64,000 nucleotides of DNA from Orobanche coerulescens (lineage: Eukaryota > Streptophyta > Magnoliopsida > Lamiales > Orobanchaceae): contig JAWKAU010000038.1 of assembly GCA_033398695.1 (NCBI GenBank), forward strand, positions 434,001 to 498,000, read 5' to 3'. Shown here one piece after another: positions 23,624 to 35,797 of the stretch. Made by a program: the position numbers and the translations under genes. Each line of letters opens with the position of its first letter. The first letter of the stretch is position 1. The notes below the pieces were generated by a model. That model worked only from the letters and a program-made list of their open reading frames with translations. It did not search any database and was not told the origin of the DNA.

Positions 23624-24487
23624 TGTAACACCCCCAATCCACTCAGGGATATTACACGCCGTAGACCCTCTCCTCGAGGATCTACCAGGCTGATAACTAA
23701 AATCGAACATCTAAACATCGCCTTTAAGGCTAAAATGACTCAGTAGACCGACTTGGTCTTTCAATAATAACATACAACTCAATTCCAAACACATACCCAT
23801 GCAGGGGTCAAAATACAATAAACTCCCGTACAACGGGGAAAAGATACTGCAGCGGAAAAGAAAATACAACTAGACCAATACGACATCAACGGATCCTCGT
23901 GTGATTAGTATCGTTCATCTTTCATCATCCTTCGTGCCGACCCTGTGCTATGCTCCAAAGCCTGAATGCAAAAATAGACATCCACCCCCCGAATACTCGG
24001 GGGTTAGCAAAACTCCACTGTTTTGCTAGTGCAAGAACAAAGTGCAAATACGAGCCATACAATTCACATTCCACGAATAACAATAACCAGGAATCCTCAA
24101 AAATCCAAACGTAACGAAAAGCACTTCCCGAGGCAAGAGTTTGGTAAAATATTTTAAAACCGAAAGGTCACAAATCAAGGGAAAACAATTTATAAAACCG
24201 TTTAAATGCCATCGAGAGTTTTGATAGAAAACAACTTAGGATTTTCAAATCCTTATCTTTCCAAAAATCAACAGGGCCACAGCCCAAAGGTTTTGTTTTC
24301 ACAAATAGGAAATCACCAACAATTTACAGGGTCAGAGCCCAACATCACGTGTCCTCAACGGACATAAAATCAACGAAACATAATCACGCACGCGCATCGC
24401 CTAGGACCAGGACGCTACCACAGACATCCCACCCGAGGCCTCGAAGGACCCTCCCGAGCTGGCTAGCGAAACAAATAACACACATCT

Positions 24488-24631
24488 CACCGTTGGATCA
24501 ATCGCTTGTTGCATCCTGGCCACATGATCGCATGCCATGTGCCACCGTAGATTATCTCAGGCTCTCACGGTTGGATCAATCACTTGTTGCATCCTGACCA
24601 CATGATCACGTGCCATGTGTCACTGTAGACC
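24488..24631 (-). repeat. 78-bp tandem duplication in the C LTR
   Basis: Two units (starts 24488 and 24566) share gttggatcaatc, cttgttgcatcctg and cacatgatc. The same duplication occurs at 30328-30471, so it predates insertion. Confidence 0.85.
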
Positions 24632-25690
24632 TTCAACCATATCCACACATTCACACAAATAACATATCACATCAAGGATATTCAAACAATTCGCCCAGAG
24701 GCATCAAACACTTAGCAAAACACCACGTCAATCCACAACGCACCGAAATGAAATAATATACGTCCAAACACAATACCAAGTGCAACATCAACACCAAACA
24801 TATCCATAGAATTCATATAGTTATTCACAAACCACACCATTCACAAAACACACGCGTTTTGAAAGCAAGCCTTTAACAAGACTAAACTGAATCTTTTGAA
24901 AGTTTAATTTAAATGACCAAGCAACCACATTTAGACGATCACTAATTATCATATCCATAAAACAAGAATAGTATGGACAAGGTACTTGCCTCGAATAACC
25001 ACAACGCGGAGAATCGGCCGAAGTAGGTTGGCACGAACCGACTACAAACTCGCCGACTCCACCGAACGGCAATCCACAACAATGAACTATGAACGAAAAC
25101 AATAACAACGAAAATGAATTCCAAAGTACAACCCAAAGCCGCTAAATTCAAAGAACAAATGACGAAGGTTCAAGGATTTCGCCCAAAACGGCCAAGAACA
25201 CGATTCGTTCCGTCAAATCACGAAAACGGAATTCCAAGTTGAAATATGGATATACAATCCATAGAATATGTTTAACAACATCATTTAACCATAATCGATC
25301 CATCGAAAACGGATGAAAAACGAGATCGAGGACAAATCCCCCAAAAAGTCAATTCGAAGGAAATCAAGAAATATACTTCGATTCGACGAAGAACAATGGA
25401 TTAAATGATGTTAAACACAAGAATACTACCAATATTAATCATACCCATCATGTATTAATCAACAACACGGAACGAATCGGAAAAAAACCCCAAATTTTCC
25501 CAAAATAGGGTTCTAGGAAATCTCACCTTGATTCGCTGGATCAAAGGAGGTTATGGAGGGATTAATCGATGATATGAACTCCCAATCTTCGTGGATTAGT
25601 TGCTTGACAACATGTCTCCTAGATCGCCAAGTCTCCACCATGAGAGGAAAAGATGGAAATGAAAAACGGGTGAAAATATGGCTACTCTGT

Positions 25691-26131
25691 CATATTTATA
25701 CAGGCACGGCCTAGCGTGCGCTACACCTTCCGGACTAGCGCGCGCTAACGGGCAGCCTCGGTCGATAACCCTCGGTCGTGGCCCGCAAGGCCCTGGTACT
25801 GAAGACTCCATCTGCCGGCCGGATCCTGCCTCGCCCGATAGCGCGAGAAGGCTGCATGGACGCTAGCGCGTGCGCTAGCCGATCTGTCCGTAACCCTCTG
25901 ACTTAATCGCCTTGGCCAGTAACGTACGCTAGCCGGCCGACAGCGTGCGCTACGCCTGCCGACTAGCGCGCGCTATGCTTGGCGTAGTGTGCGCTACCTG
26001 CCGATCCTTTCTGATTCCAGAACCTCAGAAACCCCACTGTCCGGACCGATAGCGTGCGTTTGTCGACCAAGCTAGCGTGCGCTATACCTGCCGAGCTAGC
26101 GCGCGCAGACTTCCGGCCGTAGCGTACGCTA
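25691..26131 (-). promoter_or_regulatory. Palindrome array and TATA box in the C 3' LTR
   Basis: About a dozen 12-bp palindromes of the form TAGCGYRCGCTA lie at 25712-26131, for example starts at 26050, 26073, 26097 and 26120 (23-24 bp apart). In element orientation (minus strand) they stand directly upstream of tataaata (25693-25700). The copy in the other LTR lies at about 31535-31970. The regulatory role is inferred from position and symmetry. Confidence 0.6.
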
Positions 26132-26730
26132 CGCCGGTTCCTGCCGCACTCGTCCGGCCGGTACCCGCAATCATCTAGCCAGAACCCACAACCGTCCGGC
26201 CAGTCCCGCAACCGTCCGGCCAGTCCCGCAACCGTCAGGGCTCGACGACTCGATTTCCGAAAACGTACGGAACGAACACGACGAAAAGTTCGCGGACAAC
26301 ATCAACGACCCGGAATGAAAACATAATACCATAATTAGTCATACGCGACCAAGAAACGGGTCGAGACAACAATTACAGATACGGATACCCGTAACTTTCA
26401 AGAAATTACAAAATGGCCCAAAATGCCCGGAAATCACGATACGTGATCGAATAACCAAACCGAAGTTCACAACACGTCTAACAAAGTTAAACGGACTTAC
26501 AGGAAACTCGAAACAGTAGTTTCGAACGAGATTCGCAAGAACCGAACTCAAGTGCGGAAAAGTCGTTAAAAAGCACGGAACTCAACAAAACGACTCCGAA
26601 ACGAACTCGGATGTCAAAAAGTGTAGAATTAATCATTCTCAGAATGACGAAACGGTCATGAGCGAGTCGTCAAAACGGACTTCGGCCGAAAAAAGAAATT
26701 TACCGAAAATCGAAAATTGCGGATATTACA

Positions 26731-26745
26731 TTCTACCCTCCTTAA
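26731..26745 (-). other. C polypurine tract
   Basis: The minus strand reads ttaaggagggtagaa directly before the LTR start tgtaatat. Confidence 0.75.
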
Positions 26746-29445
26746 AAGAAGTTTCGTCCCGAAACTTAAAACAAGTAGGGGGAAGAAATATTCCGCCAGG
26801 AAAAACTCAACAAGATACACAAGAATGCGTAACTAATGCCCAACGGCGAAATGTTACAAACAACGCAAAGGAATATACGGCGTGAAAACACGCTCCACGA
26901 CGACCAACACAACGTCGCCGTTAGGGATATAATAAAACCAACAAATGACAAGCGTCATCAAACGGATAATATAGCCAAGTCAATTATCTGACAATCACAA
27001 AACACAACGAACGAAAATCAATATGATTGACCAACCCAACGGTACATCAATCAAAACGCGAGCCAACCGCTGAACAAATACGGAATCCCACCGCCCAAGG
27101 GTTGGAAGATCGAAACGAGACTAATTTCCCGAACTTAAGGGAATTAGGAAGGAGCCTGAATGCTCAACAATCACGAAACGAGAACAAAAACCGAACAAGC
27201 AAACGATCGAGACAACAAAGATCGAACAATCATGTCCGAAACACGAAGGATAATAAAATTCAAACAACAACTCCCAGGATGATCTGGTGAGAACTACAAG
27301 ACATGCATTCCCATAAGATCCACAGGAAAGGGAATAGCGATTGAAAAGTCACAGCGACAAACGAGTTATTCCAAAACAATACCACACTCGTTCGATCAAC
27401 AAAAGCAAGGGGCGTGACAAGCTCGTAAATGTCAACGAACATAATGAGTCGTGAGTCGAAACACAAGAGTTCCAAATCTGATCCACTTCGAATAAAAGAA
27501 CTAATAGAACCAGATGATGTCACTCCCGAACAAGGTTCACAAGAATCGAACTGAACCCAAAAAGTCACATCGATAACCAGATCGACCCACAACAAGATCA
27601 CAGCTCGTTCGGACGATGTAACCGAAATACAGAACAAGTTCATAAAGTATTAACGAACATGACCGAATCGATAGACTGGAGAAAGAGAAAATACAGAAGC
27701 CAAAAATAATATGGGTATTATATCCGACCTCTTATAAAAGAAATGTCGTCCCCGCAGCTCACAACAACGGAAACAAGTTAACCACACAAAAAGCAACCGA
27801 CAGAAAAATCTCCACTGGGCCTCTCAGAGCCGATCCTGATAATCGTGCAAGCGCGAACTCCGAAAGTCTCGGTAGCCACCCGCAAATCAATTCGTGTCCT
27901 CGAGTCCGCACTTGAAATGTGTTACCGAGAGGGACAATTTACACGTGCATGCCCCAGCACATCACGGTTGAAACGTCTCGGCTCGGCATACCGAAAATAC
28001 AAAATGCTAGATATAATGGGGCATAACGTCGCAAAACAACATAGCAGAGATGCCAACTCAGCACAACAAAGAATCATAACACATATTATATACAACGATT
28101 TCCATCGTAAAGTAATACACACACAAATAATACAGCAACGACGGTATCGTTCGGCAACCTTAACGGCCCGAACAATAACCAGCACATAATTACAAACATC
28201 ATGAAACAATCACACATGTACACAAACGTACAAACCCAAGTTTTAACAGCTCACATAGGTGCGATAACACGCAAGTCACCACGAAATGACAACATTAAAG
28301 ATCGTCATCACACCTCCCACAAAGGGACAACAAAAACATATGCGTGGCGAACGACTCAACGTTCACACCACCAATTCAATCACAATTCGGAGGGCTAACA
28401 CCCTAACAACAATACCAACATCATACACACCTTCTCCGACCACAAGCAGGAAATGATGGGTTTTAAAATGAAAACCACCTTTTGAAGACAGTTTGGAAAC
28501 ACGAGTTGATCTTGAGTATCATTTTACAAAAAGTTGAACAAACATCATTTTTGAGACTTTGAAAATCATCTTGCGTTTGAACAAAAATGAGGACACCTTT
28601 CTTGTAGTGAAAAACTTTCAAAAATATTCGACCTTTGGGTCTAAGCAACTGCATTTGAGAATATCTCAAAATGTTTTTGGTCCTCAACTGGAAAATTTTT
28701 TAAATGTATTGCGGCATTAGAAAGCACCTTAAAAACACCGCAGGAAAATAATTCATTTTAAAAGTACGTCTCGAATTTGAATTTTCTAAGATACTCAAGG
28801 TTTTCAAGGATAATTCAATGGGCTAAAATGCCCAAAAATTTCAGGTAATTACAAGGAACATTATAGCGCCGTGGGTCCCGTGCCGGAACCCACCAGGATA
28901 AAAACCATTTACAAAAACACCAAAAAGGCCGATGACGGTAATATTTCAAAAACTCACAAAAGCCATTTACAAAATACTAAGTACCGTCACAAGAATTTTG
29001 CCAAAACGATCAAGGCCATAACGCCAAAAACTCGGTTAAAGGAATCGGTTTTCGAAATCAAACTCAGTTGGCAAAAGGCCGAAAGCCATTTGAAAGAACT
29101 CACGCAGCGGAAAAAAATTACAGTCCAAGATACACAATCCAGCAACACTACTCCTCATATGAACGAAATATGAGAGTCAAATAACCACATATCAAGAAAT
29201 CAAAATCCATAAGAGGATTCCGTCATTAATCAAATAATCATAAAAATAGCTCGTGTCACATGAGGCACAATACAAAGAAGGGAGACTTACATCCACAGGT
29301 CGCACGAAGATGATGATCGCCCACGATACTAATCACGACCAACAAACTCAGACGACGCGTCGCGACACTACTCAGTCAGATAAAATCCGACGAAACAAGA
29401 CTCAAACAACACGACTTGACCCGACAGCCTAGGTTTCCTCAACCT
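26746..29445 (-). other. C interior, non-coding
   Basis: About 2.7 kb without a frame longer than about 130 codons on either strand and without recognisable Gag or Pol motifs. A second polypurine/LTR-start-like module lies at 27713-27766. The minus strand at about 28865-28895 has a gggacccacggcgct block like that in the remnant LTR at 1-231. Confidence 0.7.
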
Positions 29446-29459
29446 AAGCTCCGATACCA
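29446..29459 (-). other. C primer binding site (tRNA-Met type)
   Basis: The minus strand reads tggtatcggagctt, four bases from the LTR end. TGGTATCAGAGC is the usual form. Confidence 0.75.
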
Positions 29460-29463
29460 TTTA

Positions 29464-32400
29464 CGTAACACCCCCAATCCACTCAGGGATATTACACGCC
29501 GTAGACCCTCTCCTCGAGGATCTACCAGGCTGATAACTAAAATCGAACATCTAAACATCGCCTTTAAGGCTAAAATGACTCAGTAGACCGACTTGGTCGT
29601 TCAATAATAACATACAACTCAATTCCAAACACATACCCACGCAGGGGTCAAAATACAATAAACTCCCGTACAACGGGGAAAAGATACTGCAGCGGAAAAG
29701 AAAATACAACTAGACCAATACGACATCAACGGATCCTCGTGTGATTAGTATCGTTCATCTTTCATCATCCTTTGTGCCGACCCTGTGCTATGCTCCAAAG
29801 CCTGAATGCAAAAATAGACATCAACCCCCCGAATACTCGGGGGTTAGCAAAACTCCACTGTTTTGCTAGTGCAAGAACAAAGTGCAAATACGAGCCATAC
29901 AATTCATATTCCACGAATAACAATAACCAGGAATCCTCAAAAATCCAAACGTAACGAAAAGCACTTCCCGAGGCAAGAGTTTGGTAAAATATTTTAAAAC
30001 CGAAAGGTCACAAATCAAGGGAAAACAATTTATAAAACCGTTTAAATGCCATCAAGAGTTTTGATAGAAAACAACTTAGGATTTTCAAATCCTTATCTTT
30101 CCAAAAATCAACAGGGCCACAGCCCAAAGGTTTTGTTTTCGCAAATAGGAAATCACCAAAAATTTACAGGGTCAGAGCCCAACATCACGTGTCCTCAACG
30201 GACATAAAATCAACGAAACATAATCACGCACGCGCATCGCCTAGGACCGGGACGCTACCACAGACATCCCACCCGAGGCCTCGAAGGACCCTCCTGAGCT
30301 GGCTAGCGAAACAAATCACACACATCTCACCGTTGGATCAATCGCTTGTTGCATCCTGGCCACATGATCGCATGCCATGTGCCACCGTAGATTATCTCAA
30401 GCTCTCACGGTTGGATCAATCACTTGTTGCATCCTGACCACATGATCACGTGCCATGTGTCACCGTAGACCTTCAACCATATCCACACATTCACACAAAT
30501 AACATATCACATCAAGGATATTCAAACAATTCGCCTAGAGGCATCAAACACTTAGCAAAACACCACGTCAATCCACAACGCACCGAAATGAAATAATATA
30601 CGTCCAAACGCATTACCAAGTGCAACATCAACACCAAACATATCCATAGAATTCATATAGTTATTCACAAACCACACCATTCACAAAACACACGCGTTTT
30701 GAAAGCAAGCCTTTAACAAGACTAAACCGAATCTTTTGAAAGTTTAATTCAAATGACCAAGCAACCACATTTAGACGATCACTAATTATCATATCCATAA
30801 AACAAGAATAGTATGGACAAGGTACTTGCCTCGAATAACCACAACGCGGAGAATCGGCCGAAGTAGGTTGGCACGAACCGACTACGAACTCGCCGACTCC
30901 ACCGAACGGCAATCCACAACAATGAACTACGAACGAAAACAATAACAACGAAAATGAATTCCAAAGTACAACCCAAAGCCGCTAAATTCAAAGAACAAAT
31001 GACGAAGGTTCAAGGATTTCGCCCAAAACGGCCAAGAACACGATTCGTTCCGTCAAATCACGAAAACGGAATTCCAAGTTGAAATATGGATATACAATCC
31101 ATAGAATATGTTTAACAACATCATTTAACCATAATCGATCCATCGAAAACGAATGAAAAACGAGATCGAGGACAAATCCCCCAAAAAGTCAATTCGAAGG
31201 AAATCAAGAAATATACTTCGATTCGACGAAGAACAATGGATTAAATGATGTTAAACACAAGAATACTACCAATATTAATCATACCCATCGTGTATTAATC
31301 AACAACACGGAACGAATCGGACAAAAACCAAAAATTTTCCCAAAATAGGGTTCTAGGAAATCTCACCTTGATTCGCTGGATCAAAGGAGGTTATGGAGGG
31401 ATTAATCGATGATATGAACTCCCAATCTTCGTGGATTAGTTGCTTGACAACATGTCTCCTGGATCGCCAAGTCTCCAGCCGCGGAGAGGAAAAGATGGAA
31501 ATGAAAAACGGGTGAAAATATGGCTACTCTGTCATATTTATACGAGCCTATGGCGTGCGCTACACCTTAGGACTAGCGCGCGCTAACGGGCGACCTCGGC
31601 CGATAACCCTCGGTCGTGGCCCACAAGGCCCTGCATCAAGACTCCATCTGGCCGGATCTGCTGCCCGCCCGCGATAGCGCTGCTGCGATGATCTAGCGTG
31701 CGCTAGCCGATCTGTCGAGAACCCTGCAGATCGCCCCGGCAGTAACGTACGCTAGCCGGCCGACAGCGTGCGCTACGCTGCCGACTAGCGCGCGCTATGC
31801 TCGGCGTAGCGTGCGCTACCTGCCGATCCTTCCTGATTCCAGAACCTCAGAAACCCCACTGTCTGGCCCGATAGCGTGCGTTTGTCGACCAAGCTAGCGT
31901 GCGCTGTACCTGCCGAGCTAGCGCGCGCAGACTTCCGGCCGTAGCGTACGCTACGCCGGTTCCTGCCGCACTCGTCCGGCGGTACCCAATCATCGGCCCA
32001 GAACCCACAACCGTCCGGCGATCCATAGCCGTCGGCGATCCATAGCCGTCGAGCTCGGCGACTCGATTTCGAAAGCGTGCGGGCGAACACGACGAAAAGT
32101 TCGCGGACAACATCAACGACCCGGAATGAAAACATAATACCATAATTAGTCATACGCGACCAAGAAACGGGTCGAGACAACAATTACAGATACGGATACC
32201 CGTAACTTTCAAGAAATTACAAAATGGCCCAAAACGCCCGGAAATCACGATACGTGATCGAATAACCAAACCGAAGTTCATAACACGTCTAAAAAAGTTA
32301 AACGGACTTACAGGAAACTCGAAACAGTAGTTTCGAGCGAGATTCGCAAGAACCGAACTCAAGTGCGGAAAAGTCGTTAAAAAGCACGGAACTCAACAAA

Positions 32401-32541
32401 ACGACTCCGAAACCAACTCGGATGTCAAAAAGTGTAGAATTAATCATTCTCAGAATGACGAAACGGTCATGCGCGAGTCGTCAAAACGGACTTCGGCCGA
32501 AAAAAGAAATTTACCGAAAATCGAAAATTGCGGATATTACA
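29464..32541 (-). repeat. C 5' LTR
   Basis: 3078 bp. Its first plus-strand base is c instead of t (cgtaacac versus tgtaacac). It contains the palindrome array at about 31550-31960, next to a TATA box on the minus strand (31535-31542). Confidence 0.9.
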
Positions 32542-32546
32542 TCTAG

Positions 32547-33148
32547 TGTGATTTCTTTATCAAATACTTGGTTTTCATTCATGTTTAGACACTTGATCAA
32601 TGTTTTTACATGTTAAACTTAATTGCTCATAATTCGAGAGAAGAGGGCATTAATAGGTTTCGAGTATTTGACATAGTAAATTACGAGATTGAGAAATCAG
32701 TGATAAGCTATGATGATGTTTAAATCTTATGAACATTTTGGAGTTAGATAATTTATAGTAAACGGAGACGTTATTATAGGTTGTTTAATCTACGTTTTAA
32801 TGCATCTCGAGAGGGACTTTAGAATATTATTGTGATTATCATTTTGGAAATGCACTTAGAGCTTTTGGAACCAATCCCGACTAAACTTAGTGATCAACGG
32901 AAACCGAGCCTTGGAACCTTTCTTTCTAAACTCTTACAATTCTCTTTAATTCGGATATAAAATTTTATTGTCATCATTTTATTTTATTAACCATCCATTC
33001 AACTTTCGATCGTCTAGATAAAATCGGAATCATTATAATCTAGTACTCAACACATTAGGAATATTTAGTCTCTGTGGAATACGACCTTGCTCGCCGCTTT
33101 CTACACTCACTCCGTACACTTGCGGATTGTTTAAAAATATAGCGAACA
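32547..33148 (+). repeat. E 3' LTR, second segment
   Basis: Continues the E LTR after C; it matches 5451-6051 and ends tagcgaaca. It is followed by the E target duplication atatg. Confidence 0.9.
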
Positions 33149-34580
33149 ATATGCGGAAGACACAACTGATGACGATAGCGGGTAACTTAATGTTCTCTAC
33201 ATATAATTAACTAATGGAACAATAAATATATATGCAGCAGGTAAATATGATGTTCAATGCAGTAAAATAAGCAGACACTTATAGTGGTTTCAGAGGTGGG
33301 ATAATCCTCTACTAATCCACTTCTCTCCAAACCAATTGGAGATAAATTCACTATAACTGTCAACCAATGAGAAAGGTTAAAATGAATTTTGCCTAGTTAC
33401 AAAAGCTTCCAACCAGTGGAAACCCATGGCCGTTGCAACTCCCTTGACTGCCTAGCACCTCCTGATTGAAAACCCTTGGATGCCTCAACAATGCTCGAGT
33501 TGTCTATCACCTTCCAATCAAGAACCCGTGGATGCGTTTACAGTCTCTTTACTTTCAAGAACCTCGTTCAATAAAGCAACCCCGTACTCAAGTTTTTAGA
33601 CAAGAGTGTTGTCTTCTCCAACAAAGAGATTCTTTGGATATGATCTCTTAAGCTTGCTCTTTCACGATACTATAGAATGCTTTGATTGCTTGAATGCTTT
33701 GATCGCTTGAAAGTTTGTTCGCACCGTTCGTTCTGTATTCGTATCTTTTGCTCAAATCATATCTTCGGATATTTATAGTACGATCCTTGAGCTTCCTTCA
33801 TAGCCGTTGCATTACTGTAACAAATCCGTCCGTTGGAGAGTGGACTTCTTTGTTTATCTTATCAATCCGTTGCAAGGCTTTGATTCCCTTTTCAATTCCG
33901 ACCGTGGAAGGACTTTCTTCATTTAGCGCCGTTTATTCTTGACTAGAATAAGTATAAAGTCTTCAGAGTGCGGATCTTGATGAATATTTAATTCCTTGCT
34001 TTCCGGGAATCTTTCAAGTTTGTCTCCTACGTCCGCATGTGTCTTTCCGTGATTGTTGACTTTCAACTCTTGCTGACATGGACTGAGTATCTTGGCTGAT
34101 GTCTTGACTGAGAACTTGTCTGCTAATTCTTGGTCAAGGCTGTCTGAGGTGCAGTCAACCTTCTCTGATGTAAAGTTCTCTGATGTGAAGTCCTCTGAAG
34201 TTCTCTGACTTAGATCTTCGCTGAGTTCTCTGATCTGAGGTTCTCTGTCCTGGACTTCTCTGATATGAAGTTCTCTGCTCTGAAGTTCTCTGCTCTGATT
34301 TGAACTTATCTGAGATAAACTTCTCTGAGATTCTTTGACTTGAACTTCTCTGACTTGAACTTCTCTGTGATAAGGTTCTATGTTCTGATCTGAAATTCTA
34401 TGAGATAAACTGCTCTGATACACGCAGTTCTATAGTTAGTCAATAATACTTGGCCTAAACTAATAAGTCCTATAGAAGACACTCATTTTGGTTCTTCTTT
34501 ATATTTTGCCAAGTACTTAAATTTGAATAATTAATCAATATAGGGATGACATCATCAAAATCTAATAAGTATTCCTAACA
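33149..34580 (-). repeat. A1 5' LTR, second segment
   Basis: Colinear with the A2 LTR from its gcggaag block to attcctaaca at 34571-34580, with clearly more divergence than between the A2 LTRs. It has one unit of the 66-bp repeat. A run of ttctctga/tgaagttctctg microrepeats at 34150-34410 is specific to this copy. Confidence 0.85.
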
Positions 34581-35797
34581 AAATCTTGTCTTAAACAAAA
34601 ACGGTAATCACTTTCGAGACTGTGAATCTTGACAAACATACCTTTGCCAACCAACTTGAAGAACGCCGTTTCGAGAAATCATGCATGTTGGTGACAGTTC
34701 TTTCTTCCGACACTGCAAATGAATGCAAACTAATAATTACTCTTACACACACATTATCATGGATAATAAAAACCATATTTGCGGTTTGGCTAACACGAAA
34801 AGACTTCTACTCCCTCTTCCATTAGAGGTCAGATCAATTGAACTTTTTTTTCCTTTAAATGAGCCCTTGTATAACATACATATAAGAATTATTAAAAAAT
34901 TTCCCCGAATGTTTCATTTGTTTAGAAAATTACCCCGAATATTTATAAAAAAAATAATTACAAAATTATCCTGAATATTTCATTTGATTACAAAAGGTCA
35001 GGAGGTTTTAAAATTACAAAAGAAAAAATTATTGAGGTTTGCTTTACACCCTTCATAAGCAAGAACATTTCCAACAACCCCTTTATAATATAAATATATT
35101 AGAATTATCCCCTTATATCTAAGAGAGAAGTTTTTCTTTTTTGTTTTTTAATCAACCCGAACCTCAGAAGCAGTTTTCGTAAATTTACTCTTAATAGAAC
35201 CTATCACTCCGCAGACAACTTTTATGTTCTTCTTATTTATAATTCAACCGCACAATACACCTAAATGAAAATACCATATTCACAGTTTTGACAAGTCTGA
35301 TCTATTACAAAAACAACCCAACTATCTCTTTAAACCCGGGGGCATTTTTTATAACTTATTAATTAGAAATCAACCACAATAGAGCGATTTTCATATTTTC
35401 TCTTAATTACCTTTCAACTCCTCTTAAATTATGAATGAGTTTTCACTAGAGAAGTTTATGTATTTTTTCTTAATTATAATTCAATCCCATTGGACTAGTT
35501 TTTAGTATTCTATTACAATTCAACCATGACAGGGGTAATTTTGGTACTTTTATTAATTACAATTCAACCCCCATTTTCAACCTCTAGGCAATTTTAGTTA
35601 TTCGGCAAAAGATGAAAGTAATTTTTTTAGTTATCCTTCTCATCATAGTTACTTGACTCTTCTTCATAAAATCTAAATACATATGACTCAAGCAGCATAT
35701 ACAACATTCAACTCGATGAGGAGCTTGCAACCAATTTCAAATGTCAAAGATAGCAGAAATGTAAGAAATAAAAATAAAATATATGTACATCAATATA
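34581..35797. other. AT-rich intergenic stretch
   Basis: No gene seen. A weak repeat (aattaccccgaatatttat-type units) lies at 34880-34985, and scattered aattacaattcaacc-like segments lie at 35400-35580. Confidence 0.5.

Larger units (their letters stand above)
23624..26730 (-). repeat. C 3' LTR
   Basis: 3107 bp. It is nearly identical to 29464-32541 (offset 5840) except in the palindrome-rich part, 25700-26270. Confidence 0.9.
23624..32541 (-). mobile_element. Element C: LARD-like non-coding LTR element (Tekay/Del-type ends)
   Basis: 8918 bp, from tgtaacaccc (23624) to ggatattaca (32541), flanked by the target duplication tctag (23619-23623, 32542-32546), inside the E 3' LTR. LTRs are 23624-26730 and 29464-32541. 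A tRNA-Met primer binding site next to the right LTR and a polypurine tract next to the left LTR place it on the minus strand. The 2.7-kb interior has no gag or pol frame. The minus-strand string ggacgaaacttctttt, then aggagggtaga, then tgtaatat resembles the polypurine tract and LTR start of Tekay/Del chromoviruses. It should depend on an autonomous relative. Confidence 0.87.
4373..33148 (+). mobile_element. Element E: Athila/Tat-like Ty3/gypsy, gag-protease only, carrying two nested insertions
   Basis: Bounded by tgttaacact at 4373 and tagcgaaca at 33148, with a perfect 5-bp target duplication atatg at 4368-4372 and 33149-33153. The 5' LTR is 4373-6051; the 3' LTR is 22548-23623 plus 32547-33148 (1679 versus 1678 bp once insertion C and its target duplication are removed). 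The primer binding site is tRNA-Asp-like. The interior without A2 is about 4.26 kb, with gag and protease but no RT, RNase H or integrase. The protease runs almost directly into the non-coding 3' region. It is therefore a non-autonomous derivative that would need polymerase in trans. Confidence 0.88.
677..34580 (-). mobile_element. Copia family A copy A1 (Sirevirus-like), truncated and interrupted
   Basis: This is the outer, oldest element of the nest, on the minus strand. Its interior (677-4235) carries gag, protease and integrase homologous to copy A2, but stops inside the region after integrase, so RT, RNase H, the third ORF and the 3' LTR are missing. Its 5' LTR starts at 4236 and ends at 34580 (attcctaaca) but is split at 4372/33149 by element E. 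The host of the split is evident because sequence on both sides of E is continuous with the A2 LTR (9543-11015). The first LTR bases are TA rather than TG, a point change. All coding segments are broken. Confidence 0.85.

Noticed and set aside
29446..29463. Possible tRNA fragment
   Set aside because: Only the short primer binding site complementary to a tRNA 3' end is present; no cloverleaf.
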